Source of the DNA: Ignavibacteriota bacterium
GTDB taxonomy: Bacteria; Bacteroidota; Ignavibacteria; UBA10030; UBA6906
Direction: 5' to 3'
Length of the DNA: 64,000 nucleotides
Assembly (NCBI GenBank): GCA_016707525.1
Contig: JADJHP010000006.1
Coordinates: 124,001 to 188,000 of the forward strand
Of this stretch, positions 26,369-35,018 are shown in pieces. The translations under genes were made by a program, and so were the position numbers. Under the pieces are notes generated by a model. It was not told where the DNA came from, ran no database searches, and was given only the letters and a program-made list of their open reading frames with translations. Every line of letters starts with the position of its first letter. Within the stretch, counting starts at the first letter, position 1.

Positions 26369-27614
26369 GAAATTCGTCGCCCATTCCCTCAAGGAAGCGA
26401 CCGAGGAGATGAAGAAGGAACTCGGGCCGGATGCGATCGTCGTGAGCAGCCGCAAGATCGCCCGCGGGGGCCCGTTCAACTTCCTCGGCCGCGACGCCTT
26501 CGAGGTCACCGGGGCCATCGACGATACACCGCCGCCCGCACCCAATACCTACCGGCGCCGTCAGGCGGCCGGCGGGTTCGAGCGCCAGCTGGAACAGTCG
26601 CGTGCCGCGGCGGATGAAGACACCGCCCTCGCGGGATTGCGCCGCATTGCGGAGCAGTTCGGCGACCGGCAAGCCGATGATGTGCGTGCGGCGACGTCGG
26701 GGCGCCGGCGTGCGGATGCATCGGGGATGTTCGAACTCCGCAGCGACATGGAGGACGTGAAGGGCACGCTCAAAGCGATCGTGGAGCAGTTGAAGTACGC
26801 CCACATGCCCCCGATGCCCGACATGCTGCAAAAGGCCTATAGCAGATTGATCCAGCATGATGTGGACGAGCATCTTGCCGCGGACATCATCCAGGAGGTG
26901 TACGCTCGTTCGAACCAGGACCAGATCACGAACAAGACCTATCTCGAGAAGCAATTGCTCGCGGCCATTGCGGGGATCATCCCCACGGCGGAAGCGGAGA
27001 AAGGGCGGCGCAAGCGGACCAAGGTGATCGCACTTGTCGGCCCCACCGGGGTGGGCAAGACCACGACGATCGCCAAACTGGCGGCGATCAACAAGCTGCT
27101 GAGCGGCCTGGATGTTGGCCTGATCTCGGCAGATACGTACAGGATCGGCGCCATCGAGCAGCTCCGCACGTTCGCGGGCATCGCGGACATCCAGATGGAT
27201 GTCGTCTACAAGCCATCGGAGATGGGGACCGTCCTGAAGAAGTTCCGGGGCAAGGATCTCGTGTTCCTGGACACCGTGGGCCGCAGCCAGCGCTCGAAGA
27301 AGGAACTCTATGACCTCGCAAAGTTCGTGTTCGCTGCCGACCCGGACGAGACGCACCTGGTGCTCAATGCGTCGACGAACGTCAAGACCTGCGAAGAGAT
27401 CATCGATCAGTTCAAAGTGGTGAAGCCGAACCGGTTGATCTTCTCGAAACTGGACGAGGCTGCAACGTACGGTCCGATGCTGAGCATCATTCACCGTCAT
27501 AGCCTGCCGTTGTCGTACGTGACCACCGGTCAGGCCGTGCCCGATGATATCCGGCAGGTCCAGGCTTCGCAGTTGGCGGCGATGGTGTATTCGGGAGAGA
27601 TGGCCCATGCATGA
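26358..27614 (+). CDS. flhF: Flagellar placement GTPase FlhF
   Basis: An SRP-family GTPase of 418 residues that sets flagellar position and number. It has a variable N-terminal B domain, an N domain, and the G domain with the P loop GPTGVGKT at 228-235 and the loop DTVGRSQ (usually DTAGRS). The ATG at 26358 overlaps flhA. FlhG follows and normally stimulates its GTPase activity. Confidence 0.94.
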   Translation: MRIKKFVAHSLKEATEEMKKELGPDAIVVSSRKIARGGPFNFLGRDAFEVTGAIDDTPPPAPNTYRRRQAAGGFERQLEQSRAAADEDTALAGLRRIAEQFGDRQADDVRAATSGRRRADASGMFELRSDMEDVKGTLKAIVEQLKYAHMPPMPDMLQKAYSRLIQHDVDEHLAADIIQEVYARSNQDQITNKTYLEKQLLAAIAGIIPTAEAEKGRRKRTKVIALVGPTGVGKTTTIAKLAAINKLLSGLDVGLISADTYRIGAIEQLRTFAGIADIQMDVVYKPSEMGTVLKKFRGKDLVFLDTVGRSQRSKKELYDLAKFVFAADPDETHLVLNASTNVKTCEEIIDQFKVVKPNRLIFSKLDEAATYGPMLSIIHRHSLPLSYVTTGQAVPDDIRQVQASQLAAMVYSGEMAHA

Positions 27615-28446
27615 TCAGGCAACAGGGATGCGCGCAATGATGCGGGGGTATGCCGACGCCGGCAGGCCCGCGCGTCCGTATCTGCTGACCATTACCAGCG
27701 GGAAGGGCGGCGTAGGCAAGAGCACGGTGGCACTGAACGTGGGTCTGGCTCTCTCCCGGCTGGGCAAGAAGGTCCTGCTCGTGGATGCCGATGCGAATCT
27801 GGCAGGCCTCGATGTCATGGCCGGAGTCTCACCGCGCTTCCGCCTCGGCGATGTGCTGCGTGGCGAGCAGGATGTGGACAGTGTGCTGGTGACCCTGGCA
27901 CCGGGCCTGCAGCTTCTTCCAGGAAGCAGCGGCGACCCATCCTACCCGCAACCGACGCTCGTTGAACAGGAGGGGCTGCTGTCGGAGGTGATGGACCGTG
28001 ATGAGCATGTGGACGTGGTGATCATTGACACGGCGGCAGGACTCACGCCCGAGATCATCCGGTATGGTGAGGAAGCGGACAGCGTTCTCGTGGTGACAAC
28101 GCCGGAACCGACCGCGGTCATGGATGCCTATGCGATGATCAAGGTCCTTGGCCTGAATGCCCCCGGGCAGATGGTGGAACTGGTGATCAACACCGCGCGG
28201 ACGATCCGGGACGGTGAGGAGACCTACACGAAGATCCGTGCCGCGATCCTTCATTTCCTCGGTCGCGAGGTGGCATGTGCCGGGATCATCCCGGCGGATG
28301 TGCGTGCGGGCGAATCGATCCGCGGTCAGAAGGCGCTCGTGAGTGCATTCCCGCATTCCGCGGCGGCATTGTCGCTCCAGGCACTGGCCAGGACGATCCT
28401 CCGTGATCACATTCAGGCATCGATCCATCGGACGGTGGCGCTATGA
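27607..28446 (+). CDS. flhG: Flagellar number regulator FlhG (MinD-like ATPase)
   Basis: A 279-residue ParA/MinD-family ATPase. The deviant Walker A motif SGKGGVGKST lies at about residues 29-38, followed by VLLVDADANLAGLDVM. The N-terminal DQATGMRAMMRG resembles the FlhG peptide that activates FlhF, with a nearby Q. The ATG at 27607 overlaps the flhF end by 8 bases. Confidence 0.92.
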   Translation: MHDQATGMRAMMRGYADAGRPARPYLLTITSGKGGVGKSTVALNVGLALSRLGKKVLLVDADANLAGLDVMAGVSPRFRLGDVLRGEQDVDSVLVTLAPGLQLLPGSSGDPSYPQPTLVEQEGLLSEVMDRDEHVDVVIIDTAAGLTPEIIRYGEEADSVLVVTTPEPTAVMDAYAMIKVLGLNAPGQMVELVINTARTIRDGEETYTKIRAAILHFLGREVACAGIIPADVRAGESIRGQKALVSAFPHSAAALSLQALARTILRDHIQASIHRTVAL

Positions 28447-28721
28447 CCAAGGTGATGTTTCAGATAGGATTGCTGGCCTTCTTCGTCTCTGCCGTGATCT
28501 TCGGCACGCAGGGGGCGCCGGTGATGGACGCTATCGCACGCGCCTTCATCGTGTTCATCGCGGTGGTGGCCGGACAGGTCGTGGTCCTTGTTGTAGCGAG
28601 TGGCATGAAGGGGAAACCGACGCCGGTTGCATCGGTCGCCGAACCTACACCCCGCAGCGACGAGGGGGCTGCGGAAGACCAGGAACCCCCAACAACGCAG
28701 GCATCCGCTTCGGCGGCGTGA
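28443..28721 (+). CDS. Small two-pass membrane protein after flhG
   Basis: A 92-residue protein overlapping the flhG stop by four bases. Two hydrophobic segments (about 5-23 and 33-54) are followed by a cytoplasmic-type low-complexity tail rich in Pro, Glu, Ala and Thr. No family was recognised. It is placed directly before fliA and is presumably part of the same transcript. Confidence 0.6.
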   Translation: MTKVMFQIGLLAFFVSAVIFGTQGAPVMDAIARAFIVFIAVVAGQVVVLVVASGMKGKPTPVASVAEPTPRSDEGAAEDQEPPTTQASASAA

Positions 28722-28740
28722 CCTTCAGGACGCATAGAAC

Positions 28741-29496
28741 ATGCACACAACGGCACAGCACCTGTGGGATGAGTTCCTTCAGCACCGGAGTCCGGAGTTG
28801 AAGCGGAAGCTCGTTGTCCAGTACCTGGACCTCGTCCGTTATGTCGTATCCAAGTACAACCTGCATCTGCAGGCGCGTTCCCAGGGGTTGGAATTCGATG
28901 ATGTTGTGCACTTCGGCATTCTCGGGTTGCTGACGGCCGTGGATCGCTTCCTCCCGGCACAGAATGTGAAATTCGAGACGTACGCTGTTCCGCGGATCCG
29001 TGGAGCGATCCTTGATGAGATGCGGAAGCTGGATTGGGTACCGCGTTCGGTGCGGGAAACTTCACGCCGGGTAGGGAAAGCAGCGCACGACGTCGCCCAG
29101 GAGAAGGGCGGTGAGCCGCTGGAAGAGGAGATCGCAGGGAAGCTGGAACTCTCCCTGGAAGAGTATCACAAGCTCATTGGCGGCGGGAATGCCGTGCCGG
29201 CGCGCGATGCCGAATACATGAACGAGAGCGAAAGCGCGGAGGCCCTCGATGCGGCTCCGTCCGATGGCCCGAGCCCGTTCGACCGGATCAGCGACCAGGA
29301 GACACGCACGATCCTGATGGAAGCCGTGGAGCGGTTGTCAGAGCGCGATCGGACGGTCGTCGCACTCTATTATTACGAGGGGTTGAAATTCACCGAGATC
29401 GCGAAGGTGCTGTCGATATCCGAAGGCCGGGTGTCGCAGATCCATTCGGAGGTCCTGCGGTCGCTGCGCAATAAACTCGTGACGATGGAAGCATGA
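28741..29496 (+). CDS. fliA: Flagellar sigma factor FliA (sigma-28)
   Basis: A 251-residue sigma factor of the FliA/WhiG group, which directs late flagellar genes. Region 2 is at about 26-97 (FDDVVHFGILGLLTAVDRF and FETYAVPRIRGAILDEMR), region 3 at about 100-150 and region 4 at 194-244 (SERDRTVVALYYYEGLK, EIAKVLSISEGRVSQIHSE). No flgM gene for its anti-sigma factor was seen in the window. Two downstream genes carry region-4-like tails related to this one. Confidence 0.94.
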   Translation: MHTTAQHLWDEFLQHRSPELKRKLVVQYLDLVRYVVSKYNLHLQARSQGLEFDDVVHFGILGLLTAVDRFLPAQNVKFETYAVPRIRGAILDEMRKLDWVPRSVRETSRRVGKAAHDVAQEKGGEPLEEEIAGKLELSLEEYHKLIGGGNAVPARDAEYMNESESAEALDAAPSDGPSPFDRISDQETRTILMEAVERLSERDRTVVALYYYEGLKFTEIAKVLSISEGRVSQIHSEVLRSLRNKLVTMEA

Positions 29497-30581
29497 ACTC
29501 GAAACAGCAGACACATAGCATCACGTTCGAGCGCCGCGCGCTCGACACGGGAGCTTCCTTTCCGTTCAAAGCACGGGTCATGGAGTATGTGGTGGATCTG
29601 GTGAACGATCCCGGTGCCTCGGCCTCCCGCCTGGCAGCGGTGATCGGATGGAATCCGATCCTGTTCCGCTCCCTGTCGGCTTCCGCCAACTCCGCGTTCG
29701 GGTTGCCGGGCCGGGTCCGGGACGTCAATCTGGCGGTCGGGCTCCTGGGTGCCCAGCGGGTGAAGGACACTGTGAAGTGGGCGGTTGCGGGGCGCGCCAC
29801 ACGGCATATCGTGAACAGTTTTCATATGTGCGAGCCTCTGTGGAACCACTCGCTGCTCTGCGCGCTGGTCTCGCGTGCTGTCGCCCTGGAAACGGGCTAC
29901 AGTGACCCGAACCGGGCACTGATCGCCGGCCTTGTCCATGATATCGGATTCCTGTTCCTCGCCGAGGATCTCCCTTCGCCGGAGGTCGACGCGATCCGTG
30001 ACTGGGACTCCGCTGGCGACGGCGAACCGATGGGCATGGACCAGCAGGCCAGGATGCACGAGGAAGCAGGATCGTGGATGTTGGACCGGTGGGAGACGCT
30101 CGATCCGGCGATCCGCGACGCCGTGCGCCATCATCATGCGCCGACCGGCAGAGAGTCCGACCCGGTCCTTGCAGCGATCGTGCACGTCGCCGACGTGATC
30201 TGCCATCGCCTGTTCGGAGGTCCTCCCGGCAGCAAGCCGCGGACCCTCTTCTCGGCCAACGCACTGCTCACCCTTGGCCTCCAGCCGGGCGGCAGGGGGA
30301 TGAAGGGCGACGATCCGGCGGTTCTGCTGGAGGAACGGATCACACACCGCGCACCGGCGCTCGAGTTGAAGACCCGCGTCGTGCGGGAAGACCTCATCAA
30401 TACGTATGAAGAACTGGAAGAGCGCGAACGTCTCGTGATCGCCTTGCACTACTTCGAAGGGATGTCACTCGCGCGCATCGCCGGTATGATCGGGGTATCA
30501 CGGGACGATGTGGAGGTCCTCCACCGTCGGGCCGTGACCCGCGTCGCCGCCATGCTGGCTGGATTTGGAGAATGGTCATGA
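29493..30581 (+). CDS. HDOD protein with C-terminal sigma-region-4-like HTH (A)
   Basis: A 362-residue protein overlapping fliA by four bases. Residues about 30-240 form an HDOD domain (H149-D150 in LIAGLVHDIG; RHHHAP at 212-217; HVADVICHR near 231-239). Residues about 304-352 resemble the FliA region 4: ERERLVIALHYFEGMS then ARIAGMIGVSRDDVEVLHRRA, against FliA SERDRTVVALYYYEGLK then EIAKVLSISEGRVSQIHSE. HDOD domains usually act in signalling; a DNA-binding, promoter -35-recognising tail on one is unusual. It may bias RNA polymerase or compete with FliA; this is inference. Confidence 0.75.
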   Translation: MNSKQQTHSITFERRALDTGASFPFKARVMEYVVDLVNDPGASASRLAAVIGWNPILFRSLSASANSAFGLPGRVRDVNLAVGLLGAQRVKDTVKWAVAGRATRHIVNSFHMCEPLWNHSLLCALVSRAVALETGYSDPNRALIAGLVHDIGFLFLAEDLPSPEVDAIRDWDSAGDGEPMGMDQQARMHEEAGSWMLDRWETLDPAIRDAVRHHHAPTGRESDPVLAAIVHVADVICHRLFGGPPGSKPRTLFSANALLTLGLQPGGRGMKGDDPAVLLEERITHRAPALELKTRVVREDLINTYEELEERERLVIALHYFEGMSLARIAGMIGVSRDDVEVLHRRAVTRVAAMLAGFGEWS

Positions 30582-31618
30582 GAGGTCAGACGGCCAGAAT
30601 GAGCGCACAGGAAAGCGCGACCATGGGAAGTATGCAGGAGCGGGCGCCGTTGCTGGAGCAGGTGCTTGAGCTCATGCGTGACCCGGCATCGAGCGTTTCG
30701 CAGCTCGGGGCGATCGTTGCGACCGATCGTGACCTCAGTGAACGCCTCATCCAGCGGGCGAACTCGCCTGTCCTCGCCCTGCCGTCGCGCGTGGCCACCG
30801 TCTCCGAGGCCATCACCCTGCTTGGCTTTGAGGCTCTGCGCGATACACTGATGCGCGTGGTCGTGTCAGGCGCACTCCATACGGTCGTGAGCCTGTTCTC
30901 GCAGTACGAGCAGTTCTGGCGGCATTCCATCGCGTGTGGACTGGCAGCGCGGCTTCTTGCCGCGAAGCACGGGTTGGTTCCCCCGGCCGATGCATTCATT
31001 GCCGGTCTGTTCCATGATCTTGGATTGATCATCCCGGCAGGTTCCGTGGACAGTTCCCTCCGGTCGGTCCTGCAGAACGCGCATCCGCCCGCCTCACCCG
31101 CGGATCATGAGCAGGCCGGTGCGGCACTGGTGCAGCGGTGGGGCCTGGGGGAGCGCATCGTGGAAGCTGTCCGCTGCCATCACCGCCCCGCGGAAGCCGT
31201 CGCCGATCCGGCGCTGACGGCAACGGTCCACATCGCGGATGTGCTCTGTCACCGCATGGAGATCGGGGCGTATGGCGCCGATCATATCGGCACCATCGCA
31301 CCGGGTGCGCTGGCGCTGCTGGGATTGACGGAAGAAGACCTTGTGGTCGAGCGTCTCACGGAAGAGACCGCTCTGTTGAAGCGTGATCTGGAAAAGGCCC
31401 CTTCGTTCGACCGGCTGGTGTCCGCGTTGCGGTCGTCGCTGGTGGATGCGGTCGGGAAGCTGCCGTATCAGGAGCGGTTGGCACTTGCCCTCTGCTACCA
31501 GGAGGGACTGACGATGAGTGAGGTCGCGAAGCTGATGGGCGTGACCGAACCCGAGGCACAACAGGTGCACGACACTGCCCTGGGCCGGCTTGCATCGATC
31601 ATTCATGACTGTGTCTGA
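30578..31618 (+). CDS. HDOD protein with C-terminal sigma-region-4-like HTH (B)
   Basis: A 346-residue paralogue of the previous gene. The ATG at 30578 overlaps its stop (ATGA) with GGAG 7 bases upstream; ATGs at 30572 and 30599 are alternatives. The HDOD part (about 24-228) has H146-D147 (IAGLFHDLG), RCHHRP and HIADVLCHR. Residues about 290-338 form the region-4-like HTH: PYQERLALALCYQEGLT, then SEVAKLMGVTEPEAQQVHDTA. The tail aligns with FliA and with the tail of copy A without gaps through the YxEG turn. The two genes most likely came from a tandem duplication. Confidence 0.75.
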   Translation: MRGQTARMSAQESATMGSMQERAPLLEQVLELMRDPASSVSQLGAIVATDRDLSERLIQRANSPVLALPSRVATVSEAITLLGFEALRDTLMRVVVSGALHTVVSLFSQYEQFWRHSIACGLAARLLAAKHGLVPPADAFIAGLFHDLGLIIPAGSVDSSLRSVLQNAHPPASPADHEQAGAALVQRWGLGERIVEAVRCHHRPAEAVADPALTATVHIADVLCHRMEIGAYGADHIGTIAPGALALLGLTEEDLVVERLTEETALLKRDLEKAPSFDRLVSALRSSLVDAVGKLPYQERLALALCYQEGLTMSEVAKLMGVTEPEAQQVHDTALGRLASIIHDCV

Positions 31619-31636
31619 CGGGAGAAGATCTACGAC

Positions 31637-32512
31637 ATGATGTCACCCGAGACAATAAAAGATAAGGTCCAGACGATCATCCAGTTGCCGGCGTTGCCGA
31701 CGATCGCGATGGAGATCGTCGACCTGGTCGACAATCCGAAGACCAGTGCGTCGAAGCTGGGGAAGCTGATCTCCACGGACCAGGCCCTGACGGCCAAAGT
31801 GCTGAAGATCGCGAACTCGCCGTTCTACGGGTTCCCGCGGAAGATCTCCACCATCGACTTTGCGATCATTGTCCTGGGATATGATGCCTTGAAAGAGATC
31901 GTGATATCGATCTCGCTGGTGAGTTCGCTGCAGAAGAAGGGCGATGCGATGTTCGACGCCAAGGGGTTCTGGGACCATGCCATCATGAGTGGCGTGCTTG
32001 CGCGCCGGCTCGCCCGCGACCTCGGGTACCGGGTGTCGGGCGAGGTGTTCGTCGGCGGCCTGTTGCACGATATGGGTGTGTCGGTCCTTCACCGCTACTT
32101 CAAGAGCGAACACAAGCGGATCATGGAGATCGTTCGCGAGACCGATCTCACGGCACTGGAAGCGGAGGAGAGCGTGCTGGGTGTGACCCATGCGGAGGTG
32201 GGCGGGTGGCTTGCCGAACGGTGGAACCTGCCGAGCCATCTGGTCGAGGCGATCTCGATGCACCATACGCCCGGCCGGGCAGAGAACAACAAGGAACTCG
32301 TTGCGCTGATCCACTGCGCGGATGTGTTCGCGGGACGCATGGCGACCCAGCCGGTGGAATTCGACAAAGGGATCGATTTTGACCAGGATGCGCTGAACCG
32401 TCTGCAGCTGACGGACCCGGCGGCCCTCCAGGACTACATGGAAAACTACCGGGAACTCGTGAAGGGCGACCTGGAAGCGGTCATACAGTTTGAACAGACG
32501 CGGGAGGCGTGA
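31637..32512 (+). CDS. HDOD-domain signalling protein
   Basis: A 291-residue HDOD protein without an HTH tail. The core begins IIQLPALPTIAMEIVDLVDNP, with the usual ISTDQALTAKVLKIANSPFYG segment, and has GGLLHDMG, MHHTPG and IHCADVFAGR. HDOD proteins lack normal HD phosphodiesterase activity but act as protein-interaction output domains. It follows the two HDOD/HTH proteins and overlaps the kinase gene by four bases, so it may pass on a kinase-linked signal. Start may be the ATG at 31637 or 31640. Confidence 0.85.
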   Translation: MMSPETIKDKVQTIIQLPALPTIAMEIVDLVDNPKTSASKLGKLISTDQALTAKVLKIANSPFYGFPRKISTIDFAIIVLGYDALKEIVISISLVSSLQKKGDAMFDAKGFWDHAIMSGVLARRLARDLGYRVSGEVFVGGLLHDMGVSVLHRYFKSEHKRIMEIVRETDLTALEAEESVLGVTHAEVGGWLAERWNLPSHLVEAISMHHTPGRAENNKELVALIHCADVFAGRMATQPVEFDKGIDFDQDALNRLQLTDPAALQDYMENYRELVKGDLEAVIQFEQTREA

Positions 32513-33891
32513 CCATTACGTCAGCCATGGAGCACGGGACCAAACGAAAGAGTCGGACGCAACTGTTGGAGGAAGGCCTCCCGCAGTTCGAACAGTTCAT
32601 CGAGAGCCGTGAGAATTACATCAAGGCACTCGAGAAGACGATCGATGTGCTGCGGGCGGAGAATGTCCAGTTCACCCAGAATAATCTGGCGATCCGCAGC
32701 TCGATCGACGAACTCGTCGCCACGCAGCGACTCTCGAATATCATCAGCACCGCGACAGAACCGGAGTTGATCGTCAGTGCCTTGATCGAGCTGACCCGGC
32801 AGGTGATCCCGGTGCTGGATTGCAACATCTTCCTGTTCCACTCGACCTCGAGCAAGCTGCTCCCGTTGTCCTCGAAGGGTGCGCCGCGCCTGCAGGCCGA
32901 GGCCGAGCACCAGCTCGAGGCCGGGATCGTGGATTGGGTGATCGCCGAGAAGAAGACCGTGATCATCCCCGACCTGGAGCATATGCTCGCGAAGTCGAGT
33001 GCGCGCAACTTCGTGATCGTGCCCCTCATCCTCCGGTCCCTGGGCATCGGCATCTTCATCATTCATACGGAGAAGCCGCAGCAGGAGTTCTCGAACCAGG
33101 ACATTCAACTCCTGTCGGTGCTCGCGAACCAGACCGCCGTCGGGGTCGAGAACTGGCGTACCTACAACCAGCTGGTGAAGGCCAACGAAGAGCTCAAGGC
33201 ATCCCAGGCGCAGATGGTCCAGGCCGCGAAACTGGCGGCGATCGGCGAGCTGGCCGCCGGCATCGCTCACGAGATCAAGAATCCGTTGCAGGTGCTCATG
33301 CTCCATCTCGAACTCGTTCAGGCGGGGCGTCCGCTCCCGAACTGGATCGAGATGTTCAGCAAGCAGCTCAAGCGCCTCTCGGACATCACCCTGCGCCTGA
33401 TGAACTTCTCGCGCAATGCGTCCGAAGAAGTGGCCGCGGAACCGATCGACGTCAACCGCGCGATCGAAGACATCATCATGATGGTGCAGCACGAGTTCGA
33501 AGGAAATGGCATCGATATCGAACAGAGCCTCGCCTCCGATCTGCCGGCGGTCGGGGGGAACGGGAACTATCTGCAGCAGGTGTTCCTGAACCTGCTGATC
33601 AACGCCCGCGACGCGATGCCGAAGGGCGGCACGATCTCCGTCTCCACCAGCCTCACCGGGTTCCATGTGTGCGTCCGCTTCACCGACACGGGGACCGGGA
33701 TCGCGAAAGAGCTGCAGGAGAAGATCTTCAAGCCGTTCTTCAGCACGAAGGGCGAGAAGGGCACCGGACTCGGCCTCGCGATCTGCAGCAAGATCATCGC
33801 GCAGCACAAGGGGGATATCAGGGTCGAGAGCGAGATCGGCAAAGGTACGACGTTCACCATCTTTCTGCCAGTGTGGAGAGGAACACGATGA
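32509..33891 (+). CDS. Soluble GAF-domain sensor histidine kinase
   Basis: A 460-residue cytoplasmic kinase: an N-terminal coiled coil (about 20-65), a GAF domain (about 70-215), a short coiled coil, HisKA with H254 in GIAHEIKNPLQ, and HATPase with N box (about 340-352, FLNLLINARDAM) and the DTGTGI and GEKGTGLGL motifs. It has no membrane segment. It starts with GTG 32509 (overlap with the HDOD gene) or ATG 32527. No cognate DNA-binding response regulator is adjacent. Confidence 0.88.
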   Translation: MTITSAMEHGTKRKSRTQLLEEGLPQFEQFIESRENYIKALEKTIDVLRAENVQFTQNNLAIRSSIDELVATQRLSNIISTATEPELIVSALIELTRQVIPVLDCNIFLFHSTSSKLLPLSSKGAPRLQAEAEHQLEAGIVDWVIAEKKTVIIPDLEHMLAKSSARNFVIVPLILRSLGIGIFIIHTEKPQQEFSNQDIQLLSVLANQTAVGVENWRTYNQLVKANEELKASQAQMVQAAKLAAIGELAAGIAHEIKNPLQVLMLHLELVQAGRPLPNWIEMFSKQLKRLSDITLRLMNFSRNASEEVAAEPIDVNRAIEDIIMMVQHEFEGNGIDIEQSLASDLPAVGGNGNYLQQVFLNLLINARDAMPKGGTISVSTSLTGFHVCVRFTDTGTGIAKELQEKIFKPFFSTKGEKGTGLGLAICSKIIAQHKGDIRVESEIGKGTTFTIFLPVWRGTR

Positions 33892-35018
33892 GATCGGTCG
33901 TTGTCACCATCATCCTTGGACTGTTGCTTGGGTGGTCGTCCGTGGTGGATGCCCAGGAGATGTCCGTCTTGAACAGCGTCAGCACGTCGGTGCAGGGTGG
34001 GCGTACACGGGTGGCCTTTCAGTTCGCCGGTGACGTGCGCTTCTCCACCGAGCAGGCGAAGAACGGCGTACGGATCGTGTTCTCCCGGACACGTGCGGCA
34101 TCAACGCCTGTGCTGAACCGTCGGCTCCTCAATGCAGGGCCGCTCGAAAGCATCGGCTTTCAGCGCCCCGCCATGGACAGCATCATCGCGGTTCTGACGT
34201 TCGTGCATGGCAGCAGCTATCGCTGCGTGTGTCCGGCGAGCGGCAATGAGCTCTATGTGGAGGTGAGTGGAAGCGCCGCCGTGCGCCAGCCCCCCGTCGT
34301 GAAGCCGGCACCGGTGCAGCCCGCTCCGGTGGTTGCGGCCCCGCCGCAACCTGTGCCCGAACAACCGCGCAATGCCACCGGTTCGTCGTTGATCGACATC
34401 CCCGGCGTGGCAAAGATGCAAATGGAGCGTGAGAATGTGGACGGACCCTCCCGTGCCGGAGAGCCCGCACGTTGGACGATGCCTGTCCTCGTGGCGATCA
34501 GCATACTTGTGAGTCTGGCCGTGACCTCCGTTGCCCTGGTGGTCGTTGTCAGAATGACACGGCGGGAGCCCGCCCCTGCCCCTGTGGCCGTTGTGACGCC
34601 GGCTCCGGCCGTGTCCATCGCTGCGCAATTGAGCGCATACCAGCAGACGGCATTGCTTCCGGAGGAGGATGAGGACGATGATATGAAGCCCGAACCCGAG
34701 CGGATCAGGGCGCTGTTCAATGTCCCGGTACGCGAAGAGGAGCAGGAGGAGGATCCGGGTCGCGAGACATCCCTGCAGCTTGCGCGGACATTCCGCCGCG
34801 GGAGCGAAGAGATCACACTTGCCCGGAAGTTCCACGAACGGCCGTCGCCTGCTTTGACCCCGGGCAAGATGCAGACCGCCATGGCACGTGCAACAACCAA
34901 AGGTCAGCGCCTGACCGCCGCCCGGAAGCTCGGTGTCGGACGAGGAGAGTTCGACCTGGCGGAGAAACTGAAGGCCATGGCGCAGCCACCTGTGAAGAAT
35001 GGGGAGGGAAAAGCATGA
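33888..35018 (+). CDS. Single-pass membrane protein with repeated C-terminal LA-K motif
   Basis: A 376-residue protein starting four bases before the kinase stop. An N-terminal signal segment (about 1-22), a periplasmic domain with two Cys (YRCVCP near 107), a Pro-rich linker, a membrane segment at about 201-224, then a cytoplasmic tail. The tail holds two related stretches, LARTFRRGSEEITLARKF and AARKLGVGRGEFDLAEKL, which resemble the HTH-like end of SwrB/DUF6115-type proteins. It overlaps flgF by four bases. Function is unknown; a link to flagellar regulation is inferred from position. Confidence 0.65.
   Translation: MRSVVVTIILGLLLGWSSVVDAQEMSVLNSVSTSVQGGRTRVAFQFAGDVRFSTEQAKNGVRIVFSRTRAASTPVLNRRLLNAGPLESIGFQRPAMDSIIAVLTFVHGSSYRCVCPASGNELYVEVSGSAAVRQPPVVKPAPVQPAPVVAAPPQPVPEQPRNATGSSLIDIPGVAKMQMERENVDGPSRAGEPARWTMPVLVAISILVSLAVTSVALVVVVRMTRREPAPAPVAVVTPAPAVSIAAQLSAYQQTALLPEEDEDDDMKPEPERIRALFNVPVREEEQEEDPGRETSLQLARTFRRGSEEITLARKFHERPSPALTPGKMQTAMARATTKGQRLTAARKLGVGRGEFDLAEKLKAMAQPPVKNGEGKA

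Noticed and set aside
32820..35018. A 732-codon forward open frame
   Set aside because: Only the part from 33888 is coding; the first part lies in another frame of the histidine kinase gene.
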